This document shows positions 17,864-26,089 of a stretch of DNA of 64,000 bases, in pieces. The stretch lies in contig NZ_AP022607.1 in the NCBI RefSeq assembly GCF_010728725.1, positions 682,001 to 746,000 on the forward strand, in the 5' to 3' direction. The position numbers were made by a program, and so were the translations under genes. Within the stretch, counting starts at the first letter, position 1. Each line of letters begins with the position of its first letter. The notes beneath the pieces were generated by a model that saw only the letters and a list, made by a program, of their open reading frames with translations, had not been told where the DNA came from and did not search any database. The stretch is from Mycobacterium branderi (GTDB taxonomy: Bacteria > Actinomycetota > Actinomycetes > Mycobacteriales > Mycobacteriaceae).

Positions 17864-20542
17864 CTACTCGCTCGCTCGGCCGCGCCGGCTCAGCCGCCAC
17901 TCGGGGGGAAACTGCGCGTCGTTGTCGCGCACCGCATTGGTCAAACCGCGATCTCGGGTCTTGTCGTCCAGCTCAAACGAATCCGGGTCCGGCTGGAGCT
18001 GGTCGAGAGTCGACTCGAGCATGCCGGTGAGGATGCTGCCCATGTACTCGCCCTGGTGCTGCTTGAAGATCTCGAAGAACGTTTTTTGGGCGAACACCGT
18101 ATCGGTGGGCCGGGTTCGCGCACAGGCCAGGGCGTACTTCTCCGTGGTCGTTTCCAGCTCGTTGAATGGGACCACCGCGTTGACGAAGTTGCACTCGTAC
18201 ATCTCCTGAGCGGTAAACGGTCGCCCGGTGAACACCATTTCCATGAACTTGCGAAGGCCCATCATCGTGCACCACTGCCACTGGCGTGCGGCGAAACCCG
18301 CGTAGCGCCACGCGGCGTGGCCGAAAAGGGAGTCGTCGGAAGCGATCACGATGTCGGCGTCGGCGGCCTGATAGAAGTGCCAGCCGTAGCAGTAACCGCG
18401 CACCTCCAAGATGCTGATCTTCTTGAAATCCTGCAGGCTGCGCATCCCTGCACGCGGATCGGTGTAGAACTGCACGTGCGACGCCCGGTGGCGATAGGAG
18501 CCTTTCGGCGGGTATCTGACGTCGGCGTCGTCGGGCACCCGCACGGTGTGGTTCATGGTGACATCGCCGCGGCCGGCCATGATGTCCAGCAGTTCCGTCA
18601 GGTCTGCGCCGCTGCCCAGATTGGGCCCGTTCGCCCGGATCACCAGTACCTTCACGTCATCATCGATGCCGGCGCGATGAACCAGGTCGGCGAAGCGATG
18701 CTCGGCATCGATGGTCATCCCGTTGAGTTCATCGGCGCGATCGAGCGTGATCGTGGCGATCTTCGTTTTCGGGTTCTTCTGGTAGCGGACGATCTCGTCT
18801 GCCGGCGGCCGGCTGCGGTTTTCGGGCAATTGCTGAGCACCCCTGTCGATTTCCGGTTGTTTGAGGGTCGCGCGATTCGGCGTCATGTCGATGCGCGATG
18901 CGATGAACTCGGCAAGTTCGAAGAGCCGTACCTTTCCCGTCGCCGTCCGTGGCACGTCGTCATGCGAGACGAACACGATGCGGCGGGGAACCTTGAAGCT
19001 CGACAATGTCTGGCGCAGCGCCTCTTTGAGGTCGCTTTCGGTGGGCGCGGAACCGTTCGCGGGAATGACTGCGGCGGCGACGATTTCACCGCGCTCCGGA
19101 TCGGGCAGCCCGGCCACCAGCGATAATTCCACATCGGGCAGCGCGTTTAGTGCCGCCTCGACTTCCAGGCGCGAGACGTTGGCGGAGTTGGTCTTGATCA
19201 TGTCGCCGGTCCGGCCGACGAAGTAGGCGTAGCCGTCGGCGTCGAGCCGTACGAGATCACCGGTCGGATAGAACCCGTCGGGGGTAAATACCGTGCGGCG
19301 GTCCATTTTGTAGAAGCCGGTCATCAGCGCTCCGCCGCGCAGCTGGAGCTCTCCGACTTCATCGACTGCTACCTGTGCACCGGTCTGTGGATCAACGACC
19401 CGGCGTTCGATTCCGTTCACCGCGCGGCCCGACGCGCCCGCTTTGGACTCGGGCAGGCGGTGATTGATCGGCTCGGCGCTGTGCGGCCCGAAGCTCTCGG
19501 ACATCCCGAGCAGGTTGGCCTGAAGGTGTGGCGGGATGATCTCGTCGTGCTCGTCGCGTGACGGTGCCCCGGTGACCCGGATACCGTCGAGGTCGACGCC
19601 GCGAGCGGCCGCCGCCGCCCGCAGTTTGGTCGACACATGCCAGACCACGATGTTGGTGACGTTGCACCGTCCGATCGTGTCGAGCACCGTGTCGATGTCC
19701 GGGCCGGCCGGATACACCAACGTCCCACCGGTGCTCAGCACCTGCAGGGCCGTCATGATGCCGCCCATCCAGAAAGCCGGCAGCAAACACAGGGTACGGT
19801 CAGTGCTCTTCAGGCCGAAATAGGTTGCGAGCGTCGCAGGTTGGCGCGCCACCGCCCACTGGCCGTGCATGACAGCCTTGGGAACGGCGGTGCTCCCGGA
19901 GGTGTAGACGACGAACGCATCGTCGCCGGGAACGACCTCGTGCTCGAGGGCCGCCAGTAGCGCGTCATCGGGTGCGTCAGGGCCATCAGCACGACTCAGC
20001 AGATCATCGACCGATCGTGCCCACGGCAGCCCGGCGACATCGTCGAGCCAGACCGACCGCAGGTATGGTGCGCCGGCGACCCGCAGCGTCCCGGCCGTCC
20101 CGTCACACACGCCGGGCAGGGCTGCGGTGAGTTTCTCGCCGTAGTCGTGATTCAAAAAGCGGCGCGCGCCGATCACGATCTGGGCGTCGCTGGTGCGCAG
20201 GATCTGCGCGAGCTCGCTCGGTGTCGTCAGGGTGCTGATGGGTGTGACGAGCGCACCGATGCGCAAGGCGGCGTAGAAAGTCGTCAGCCACAGGGCCGTG
20301 TCGGGCGCCAGCAGAGCGATTCGGGTTCCCTTGCCGGCGCCGATCGCCAGCAGCGCCCGGGCCATCTTTGCGCAACGCTGATCGAGTTCCCGGTAGCTCA
20401 GTGTTTCGTCCGCGGCAACCAGCGCATCGTGCTCCGCGCGCGCCGCGACGGTCTGGGCGAGCAGCTTCGGAAATGTTGACACCGGTTCGATCTCCGGCGG
20501 CGTGGCGACGGTTTTCGTGGTTGGCGACACGGTGACATCCAT
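17864..20542 (-). CDS. Fused acyl-CoA synthetase and enoyl-CoA hydratase/isomerase
   Basis: An 892-aa fusion. Residues about 20-545 are an ANL adenylate-forming ligase: the ATP loop VVYTSGSTAVPKAVMHG, the GMSESFGP A5 region, YPTGDLVRLDADGYAYFVGR (A7/A8) and the C-terminal catalytic Lys in PRTATGKVRLFE. After a 30-40-residue linker, about 580-892 form a crotonase domain (ITLDRADELNGMT, NLGSGADLTELL, GYCYGWHFYQAADADIVIAS). It would activate an acid to acyl-CoA and pass it to a hydratase or isomerase. ATG 20542 lies 1 nt after the stop of the VOC gene. Both motif sets are intact and there is no frameshift, so the fusion appears genuine. Confidence 0.88.
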   Translation of the reverse strand: MDVTVSPTTKTVATPPEIEPVSTFPKLLAQTVAARAEHDALVAADETLSYRELDQRCAKMARALLAIGAGKGTRIALLAPDTALWLTTFYAALRIGALVTPISTLTTPSELAQILRTSDAQIVIGARRFLNHDYGEKLTAALPGVCDGTAGTLRVAGAPYLRSVWLDDVAGLPWARSVDDLLSRADGPDAPDDALLAALEHEVVPGDDAFVVYTSGSTAVPKAVMHGQWAVARQPATLATYFGLKSTDRTLCLLPAFWMGGIMTALQVLSTGGTLVYPAGPDIDTVLDTIGRCNVTNIVVWHVSTKLRAAAAARGVDLDGIRVTGAPSRDEHDEIIPPHLQANLLGMSESFGPHSAEPINHRLPESKAGASGRAVNGIERRVVDPQTGAQVAVDEVGELQLRGGALMTGFYKMDRRTVFTPDGFYPTGDLVRLDADGYAYFVGRTGDMIKTNSANVSRLEVEAALNALPDVELSLVAGLPDPERGEIVAAAVIPANGSAPTESDLKEALRQTLSSFKVPRRIVFVSHDDVPRTATGKVRLFELAEFIASRIDMTPNRATLKQPEIDRGAQQLPENRSRPPADEIVRYQKNPKTKIATITLDRADELNGMTIDAEHRFADLVHRAGIDDDVKVLVIRANGPNLGSGADLTELLDIMAGRGDVTMNHTVRVPDDADVRYPPKGSYRHRASHVQFYTDPRAGMRSLQDFKKISILEVRGYCYGWHFYQAADADIVIASDDSLFGHAAWRYAGFAARQWQWCTMMGLRKFMEMVFTGRPFTAQEMYECNFVNAVVPFNELETTTEKYALACARTRPTDTVFAQKTFFEIFKQHQGEYMGSILTGMLESTLDQLQPDPDSFELDDKTRDRGLTNAVRDNDAQFPPEWRLSRRGRASE

Positions 20543-20543
20543 T

Positions 20544-21086
20544 TCAGAAGCTGGCGGTCGGGTGCTTGCCGTCCCACGTCTGGGCGGCGGCGCGCATTGC
20601 GGCGAATGCGTCGTCGCGCATCGGGCTGGGTTCAAGCAGCTCGACCATGAAGCCGAGCGTGGGTGAGGTGTCCACCCAGCAGGTGCGGCTGCCCATCAGC
20701 TGGCCCTCGAATGCCAGCTCCGCCCCGGCGGCAATGTAGATGTCGCGTTCGGCCTCGTAGTCCTGGCAGATCAACGCCAGATGGTGCAGGCCGGATTGCC
20801 CGCGGGAGAACAGATCACGGAAGATGCCGGGCTCGTCGTTGTCCTGACAGACCAGCTCGACCTGTAAGTCACCGGCGTAGGCGATGGCAGCCGTGACCGC
20901 CGGGAACCCGGCGCTGCTACCCCGGTATTCACCGTGGCTGAACTGCACCCCGTCAAAACAGAAGAAGGGTCCGACGCCGGCGTCGCGTACCCAGGAGTCG
21001 ATGGCGCGCTGAAGATCCGGTACCACCCAGCACATCTGCATGAAACTGCGAGCGGCGAACGATTCCGGGAAAGGCGACGTGACCAT
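20544..21086 (-). CDS. VOC (glyoxalase/bleomycin-resistance fold) family protein
   Basis: A 180-aa vicinal-oxygen-chelate protein with two beta-alpha-beta-beta-beta modules: MQMCWVVPDLQRAIDSWVRD begins the first and SGLHHLALICQDYEAERDIY the second, ending in GFMVELLEP. The paired His and Glu positions fit a metal site, as in methylmalonyl-CoA epimerase or dioxygenase-like members. It is located one base upstream of the ACS-ECH fusion and likely acts on a related acyl-CoA or ring-cleavage intermediate. The plan resembles the VOC protein at 59756. The specific reaction is unknown. Confidence 0.8.
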   Translation of the reverse strand: MVTSPFPESFAARSFMQMCWVVPDLQRAIDSWVRDAGVGPFFCFDGVQFSHGEYRGSSAGFPAVTAAIAYAGDLQVELVCQDNDEPGIFRDLFSRGQSGLHHLALICQDYEAERDIYIAAGAELAFEGQLMGSRTCWVDTSPTLGFMVELLEPSPMRDDAFAAMRAAAQTWDGKHPTASF

Positions 21087-21155
21087 CGTTTCAAAGTCCT
21101 TGGGGCTGTGCTGGTGCCGCTCGCGCGCAGCGATGTGGGACGCGTTGCCTCACCG

Positions 21156-22013
21156 TCATCCGATCAACGGGAAGCGTTCGTCGTCGAGCGGCTGCCACTG
21201 CGTCATGGCGGTCGAGTCGAAATTCGGGGTTGGTGAGCCGTTCCAGCAGACATCGGCCGGCTGGGTGGCAAGCAGGTAGCCCCACCGAGGCCGGTCCAAC
21301 GTGTTCGCGCTCGCGCCGTGGATGGTGAGGTGGGTGTGAACCGAGATGTCGCCCAGTTCATAGGTCATCTGCTCGCTCATGCCGAGCTCGCGAAGCTCCG
21401 GGAAGACGTCCAGAGCATCACCGCCACCATAGGTGGTGTAGTCGCCGAGCACCCCGGCGCGGTGCGAGCCGTTCACGAACGACATGGTGCCCGCCTGGGG
21501 TCCGTACGACTCCAGGGGAAACCAGAAGGTCAGCCCGCCGGAGCGGTCGACGGCGAACGTGATGAAGTCCTGGTGAAAAGCGGTGGGGCCGTTTCCTCCG
21601 TGCCGAGAAGGCTTGGAACTGGGCAGCTTCGGCACGAAGTAATCTGCGTAGTATCTGACGCCCACCCCCGCGCCATCGGCCGTGCTGCGCCTTTGCAGCA
21701 GCCTCGCGTTCTTGCCCACCTCGTAGATCAGCGGGCGCATCACCGGGTCCGTCAGGCCAGAGCTCTGACCGACGTTGAAGTAGGCGATGGGATCCTGATT
21801 CGCTCCGTCAGCCGCCGCGTCACCCGCGCCCGGGTCCAGCGGATTGCTGTCGGCATCGTCGCCCATTTTTTCGCGGGCGATCTCGAGCATCCTGCGCACC
21901 ACGTCGGGATCGACGAAGCGCTTCAGCTTCACCCACCCGAATTCGTGTAGGTGATCGACTTCCTCGGCAGTCACCGCCCGGCACGGCGACTCCACGACGG
22001 TTGCGTCTGTCAC
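21156..22013 (-). CDS. Phytanoyl-CoA dioxygenase (PhyH) family oxygenase
   Basis: A 285-aa Fe(II)/2-oxoglutarate-dependent oxygenase. The metal triad is visible as FHQDF (HxD) and VHTHLTIHGAS (distal His), followed by RWGYLLATQP, which should carry the 2-OG-binding Arg. PhyH-type enzymes hydroxylate an acyl-CoA alpha carbon or a small molecule. The N-terminus VTAEEVDHLHEFGWVKLKRFVDPDVV is the usual family start. It lies in the minus-strand run between the amidohydrolase paralogue (22094) and the VOC gene, and may hydroxylate the pathway substrate. Confidence 0.86.
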   Translation of the reverse strand: MTDATVVESPCRAVTAEEVDHLHEFGWVKLKRFVDPDVVRRMLEIAREKMGDDADSNPLDPGAGDAAADGANQDPIAYFNVGQSSGLTDPVMRPLIYEVGKNARLLQRRSTADGAGVGVRYYADYFVPKLPSSKPSRHGGNGPTAFHQDFITFAVDRSGGLTFWFPLESYGPQAGTMSFVNGSHRAGVLGDYTTYGGGDALDVFPELRELGMSEQMTYELGDISVHTHLTIHGASANTLDRPRWGYLLATQPADVCWNGSPTPNFDSTAMTQWQPLDDERFPLIG

Positions 22014-22093
22014 GATTTCAGCGTCTCCTCGTCAGTATCGACAGGTTGGAAGGGAAAAGGGTCCGATCGCCCGCATGTCGTGCCCGACGGTGA

Positions 22094-23461
22094 CTAGATG
22101 AATCGCCCCGGCCCTGTGCGGAATGCGTAGAGCCCGACGACTTTATCCTCGGGAAGCGTGTAGGGCGTGGCCACTTCCTCCGGTGTCGGACCGATTTTGG
22201 CCGCGACGGTTGCCAGTTTGTCGCGGTCGAGTCCGTATACCTTGATTGCGTTGTCGCCCAAGTACTTTCGGGTGTATTTCGGATCTACGTCGCAGAACGT
22301 GAACCGGATAGCCTCTTTGGTGTCCGGCCAAGTCCCCTCGGCGTGCGGATAGTCGTCGCCCCACATGACTTGGTCGGTGAGATCCTGCTCGATACCCAGC
22401 TTCGCTTCCCAGTTGGACATGAAGCTCGCCCCGACATAGCAATTGCGTTTGAAGTACTCCGATGGCGGCAGGGACAATCCGGCGCGGACCCATTCTCCGG
22501 TTCGGTTGTGGTAGAGCCCGTCCATGTTGGCCATGACGCCGGGTGCCCAGTCCATCCACTGCTCGGTCAGTACCAGCTTTAATTTCGGATGCCGCTCGAA
22601 GACCCCGCCGAGGATCATCACCCACACGCCGCGGCGGGTCCGAAACAGCGTCTCCATCATGTACATCGCCTGGGCGCCCTGCCCCTCGTACGGGTAGTGT
22701 TCGCCTCCGCCGCCGTGCGTGTTCAGCGTCAACCCGGTCTCCTCGCACGCAGACCAAAGCGGGTCCCACACAGGGTCGTTCAGCATCGGGAAGTCGCCGC
22801 GCGGTGCCGGTAGGTTGATACCTTTCAGGCCCGCCTCGGCCGCCCATTCGACTTCACGCACACACGCCGCCGGATCCGAGATCGGGATGTGGGCGATTCC
22901 CACGTGGCGTTCCGGGGCCGACGAGACGAAGTCCGCCAGCCACCGGTTGTAGATGCGCACCCCGAGGTCCTCGAGGTGGTTGTACTTCGAGTCGCCCCAG
23001 CCGAGCAGGCCGGTGGTCGAGAACGGGATCGATTCGCCGTTGAGACCTCCGTGGAAGATCACCGATGCGGCAACGCCTTGGTCGTCCATGTCGGCAACGC
23101 GCGCTGCGGGGTCTTGGAGACCGGTGACGAAGCTGTGGTCGTAACTGCGTTTCAAAAAGCCCAGCTCGACCTGGTCCGCGTTGCGGATGCCGGCGGTCTT
23201 GCCGAATTCTTCGGCCTGGGATTGATCCAGGGACCAGTTCTCCTCAGAGCCGGAGTTGCCGGCTTCGGAGGAGCGCAAGGAGAAAAAGCCGTGTTGCTCC
23301 ATCTCTGCGACGAACTGATCGAACTCTTCGAGGAACTTCGGTTCGCAGTATTGGCGCAACTGGTGTTTGACCGACGGGCCGACGTGGCTGTCGATTGACA
23401 CGACGATGTACGGCTCGTCCGGGCAAGTGTCGGCGTCGGAGCTGATCGGGTGCTGCACCAT
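22094..23461 (-). CDS. Metal-dependent amidohydrolase (ACMSD/LigW-like), paralogue
   Basis: A 455-aa amidohydrolase_2 protein. VVSIDSHVGP holds the first metal motif (DxH), LTLNTHGGGGEHYP the second, and VMWGDDYPHAEGTWPD the terminal Asp ligand. It has an insert at about residues 30-110 that is absent from the paralogue at 11466. Two starts are possible: ATG 23512, which would sit almost at the predicted transcription start, and ATG 23461 (MVQHPISS), which has GAGGGAAGG just upstream; I chose the latter. It is transcribed from promoter module B, divergent from the TetR gene. Likely a hydrolase or decarboxylase for a cyclic acid; substrate unknown. Confidence 0.84.
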   Translation of the reverse strand: MVQHPISSDADTCPDEPYIVVSIDSHVGPSVKHQLRQYCEPKFLEEFDQFVAEMEQHGFFSLRSSEAGNSGSEENWSLDQSQAEEFGKTAGIRNADQVELGFLKRSYDHSFVTGLQDPAARVADMDDQGVAASVIFHGGLNGESIPFSTTGLLGWGDSKYNHLEDLGVRIYNRWLADFVSSAPERHVGIAHIPISDPAACVREVEWAAEAGLKGINLPAPRGDFPMLNDPVWDPLWSACEETGLTLNTHGGGGEHYPYEGQGAQAMYMMETLFRTRRGVWVMILGGVFERHPKLKLVLTEQWMDWAPGVMANMDGLYHNRTGEWVRAGLSLPPSEYFKRNCYVGASFMSNWEAKLGIEQDLTDQVMWGDDYPHAEGTWPDTKEAIRFTFCDVDPKYTRKYLGDNAIKVYGLDRDKLATVAAKIGPTPEEVATPYTLPEDKVVGLYAFRTGPGRFI

Positions 23462-23516
23462 GCCTTCCCTCGTCAGTCGTGACCTCAGTCGGAGGTCTTC
23501 CGGTGTGGGCATTGTG

Positions 23517-23572
23517 ATGCTAACCACCCGCTGCATTAAATGCAACACCGTTGTACTTTTAGCTCGGCGTGG
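23517..23572 (-). promoter_or_regulatory. Promoter/operator module B, shared by amidohydrolase and divergent TetR
   Basis: On the minus strand: -35 TTGCAT (23545-23540), a 17-bp spacer and -10 TAGCAT (23522-23517). The inverted repeat CCACGCCG-N14-CGGTGTTG (23572-23543) overlaps the -35, a position suited to repression. Over about 70 bp it is nearly identical to 12740-12796, although the flanking genes differ. It lies between the amidohydrolase and the TetR gene at 23610. Confidence 0.68.
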
Positions 23573-23609
23573 TAATTATTGCGTGCTTGGTGCAAATCCT
23601 GGTTAGAGT

Positions 23610-24260
23610 GTGGGCATGGCATCACGCGCCCAGGAACGCACTCGCCGGCATGTACTGGATGCCGCGCGGAGCTTTCTCGAGGAGCATGGAGTCGAGCAAC
23701 TGTCGATGCGCCGCCTCGCAGACGAGGCCGGTGTGAGTGTCCGTACGCTCTACAACCACTTCGGCGACAAGGACGGTCTGCTGACCGCGCTCATCCAGCG
23801 CTCGATCGATTCCATGGACGCTGCCGTTCATCATCTCTCGTCAGCCGATCCGATCGAGCGGATCTGGGAAGCTGTCGCCCTCTCGATTGACAAGGTGGTT
23901 GCCGATATTCCCAAAGCCGTCGTGCGCGCGGTGCTCATGGACGACCGGCTGCTCAACCAGATCAACCTTCGCTGGACGGGTTGGGATCTGATCGTCACCG
24001 AGATCCGGGCCGCCACTCGCCGGGGTGCGCTTCGCGATGACCTTGACCCCGACGTGCTCGCCGACCATGCCGGAATGGTCCTTTTCCACCTGCAGCGGCG
24101 GTGGACCGCCGGTGAAATCGACAGCGACGAGCTACGAGCCGGCGCGCTGCATGCCTTCGACCTGTGCTTGCTCACTGTCGCCAGGCCGCGGGCACGAGCC
24201 CGGATCCTGGAGCACGCCCAGTCACTCAAACCTGTCAGATCAAGGCTCGCCCAGGCGTGA
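23610..24260 (+). CDS. TetR/AcrR-family transcriptional regulator
   Basis: A 216-aa TetR protein. The N-terminal helix-turn-helix is clear: EQLSMRRLADEAGVSVRTLYNHFGDKDGLL. The C-terminal half is a helical ligand-binding domain of usual length. Translation may begin at GTG 23610 or ATG 23616; the two differ by two residues. It is divergent from the amidohydrolase at 22094 with operator module B in between, so autoregulation and control of both amidohydrolase promoters is the simplest model. The inducer is probably an acyl-CoA or pathway intermediate, by analogy with other mycobacterial TetR proteins. Confidence 0.88.
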   Translation: MGMASRAQERTRRHVLDAARSFLEEHGVEQLSMRRLADEAGVSVRTLYNHFGDKDGLLTALIQRSIDSMDAAVHHLSSADPIERIWEAVALSIDKVVADIPKAVVRAVLMDDRLLNQINLRWTGWDLIVTEIRAATRRGALRDDLDPDVLADHAGMVLFHLQRRWTAGEIDSDELRAGALHAFDLCLLTVARPRARARILEHAQSLKPVRSRLAQA

Positions 24261-24312
24261 GCATCGCTTAACAAGTCGCGGATTGGTGCAACATGGCCGT
24301 GCAGGTGCAGCG

Positions 24313-24882
24313 ATGAAATTGCCTCTGCCGCAAGATCACACCGAACCCGCCCGCGTGCACGACGCCCAACGACGAGAAAACCGCGCAGCTGTAGTGAGGT
24401 GGCCGAAAGCGGCTCGTGGCCGCCCGCGGGTCGCGGTGATCGCAGCTGACCTCAACGATGTCGTCCGGTCGGCGGGCGGGTGGTTATTCGACCGCACGAT
24501 GGCCGGCTGGCAGGTCGACGTTGCGATGGAGTCGATGCCTGTCGATCCTTGCCCACTGAGGATCTTGGGTGCTCACTCCGTTCACAGCATGTCCGATAGC
24601 GCGCCGAGTGATCGCGGGACATCGCGGGCCCTGCTGATTTCCACGAAGGCGCTGCATTGCAGCGTGCTCACCCTAGACAACCTTCGCGCGGCACTGCAGC
24701 GTGGTATCACCGACATCACGTTGTGGGGTACTGCATGCGAACATATCGATTTCGATTTCACCGCCGTGACACATCAACTCAGCAGCGCGGCACGGGCTTT
24801 CAAATTCCATGCGCTCGCGGCGGCAGGGACACCGGTCACTTCGGTTGACACCACAGAACAGCTGTGGCGGCCAAACGCATAG
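24313..24882 (+). CDS. Hypothetical protein, conserved-looking
   Basis: A 189-aa soluble protein I cannot assign to a family. Residues about 1-40 are basic. The centre (VAVIAADLNDVVRSAGGWLFDRTMAGWQVDV) reads like a folded alpha/beta segment, and LRAALQRGITDITLWGTA follows. No TM segment, signal peptide or known catalytic motif is seen. ATG 24313 was chosen because codons before it overlap the TetR gene and look non-coding. It follows the TetR gene by 52 nt on the same strand and could be in one transcript with it. No terminator is visible after it. Confidence 0.55.
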   Translation: MKLPLPQDHTEPARVHDAQRRENRAAVVRWPKAARGRPRVAVIAADLNDVVRSAGGWLFDRTMAGWQVDVAMESMPVDPCPLRILGAHSVHSMSDSAPSDRGTSRALLISTKALHCSVLTLDNLRAALQRGITDITLWGTACEHIDFDFTAVTHQLSSAARAFKFHALAAAGTPVTSVDTTEQLWRPNA

Positions 24883-24956
24883 CCCCATCCCGATTTTGCC
24901 CGGCACCTGATTCTGCGACATCCGTTGGGCGGGGCCAAGGTCCGCGTGGCATCGGG

Positions 24957-26024
24957 TCAGTTGAGCCCGAGGCTGGCCAGCCCGTCGAGATCGTTGATTG
25001 CCGCGCAGGCACGCTCGGTAGCCAGCGCGGTGACAGCGCTAGGTTGCATCACTTCCGGCACGGTCACCCACATCACCGGATACAAGGCGTTCTGGCGGTA
25101 TGACAGCCAGGCATCATCGAAGCTCGGCGAGTCGACGCCGCATGCAGCCAGGCCATCGAGGTAGTGGACGAGAAGGTCCCGCTCGTGCCTGCGGCGATCA
25201 TCGATCGTCAATGCACTGAGCAGCAGCTCGGTGAAATCAGCGGCATACGGTCCAACCATCGCCATCTGCCAGTCCAGCAGGCCCGGCCGCCCGGCTGAGT
25301 CTCGAAATGTGTTGCCCAGGTGAGCATCACCGTGCAGCAGGCACTGTGCGCATCCGCGGTTGGCGTCCAGCATGGCTGTCAGGGCACGAACGGTGTACTC
25401 GTAGTCGCGCAGCGCGGCCGGTACCGCAGCGGCGTAGGGCTGCTCCAGACAGCTCAGCCACGCCTGCCGGGTTAGCAGCTCGGGAACCAGGTCGGGCCAA
25501 GAGCCGAACGTCGCCAGCTGCGCGCTCCCCCACGTCGCGGCGTGCAGGCGCGCGAGCTGGGCAAGCAGATCGGCCACCGTGTCGGCGCCCACCGGCTGCT
25601 GCATTGCGCCGAAGACGACGCCGCGTAGGCGCAGGTCCTCCAGGACGACGACACTTCGCCGCTCGGCTTCGTCGAGATTCGCAAAGTAGCAGCGCGGCAG
25701 ATTGATCGTCAGCATCGGGGCGATGTCGCGATAGAACCGGGCCTCCCGTAGTTGGAGGTTCAACAGCGCCGGGGATAAGTCGTGGCCGCCGAACGTCCCC
25801 TTCAAGACAAGCCGCTCGGGCAACCCGGCATCGCGACCGGTGTCGTCGTAAGTGACCGAAACCGGGATCTTCGTTCCGGTGCCAATGATGCTGGGGTGAA
25901 CCTCCATTGAGGTGACGCACACATCTGATCGACTCCCGCTCGACAGTGCACACGACAGCCACTGCGGGGTGAGATCGCCGAGTGTGTCCGGAAGCGGTAT
26001 GTCGGACGGAACGACTTTTCCCAT
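24957..26024 (-). CDS. Aminoglycoside phosphotransferase (APH)/ecdysteroid-kinase-like protein
   Basis: A 355-aa kinase-fold protein of the APH/EcKinase group. Motifs in order: VLKGTFGG (ATP-site Lys), CLLHGDAHLGNTF (Brenner motif with catalytic Asp) and GLLDWQMAMVGPYAADF (metal Asp). These proteins phosphorylate small alcohols; in actinobacterial catabolic clusters they often sit beside acyl-CoA genes, and FadE-linked APH proteins are common. ATG 26024 follows AGGAAGG. The next gene upstream encodes a paralogue, 65 nt away, so the two are probably co-expressed. Antibiotic resistance is not implied. Confidence 0.82.
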   Translation of the reverse strand: MGKVVPSDIPLPDTLGDLTPQWLSCALSSGSRSDVCVTSMEVHPSIIGTGTKIPVSVTYDDTGRDAGLPERLVLKGTFGGHDLSPALLNLQLREARFYRDIAPMLTINLPRCYFANLDEAERRSVVVLEDLRLRGVVFGAMQQPVGADTVADLLAQLARLHAATWGSAQLATFGSWPDLVPELLTRQAWLSCLEQPYAAAVPAALRDYEYTVRALTAMLDANRGCAQCLLHGDAHLGNTFRDSAGRPGLLDWQMAMVGPYAADFTELLLSALTIDDRRRHERDLLVHYLDGLAACGVDSPSFDDAWLSYRQNALYPVMWVTVPEVMQPSAVTALATERACAAINDLDGLASLGLN

Positions 26025-26089
26025 GAGACCTTCCTGGTCATTGGCGACATGACAGCTGAACCGGCGCGGCGTGGGACGCTGGCTCGTCG

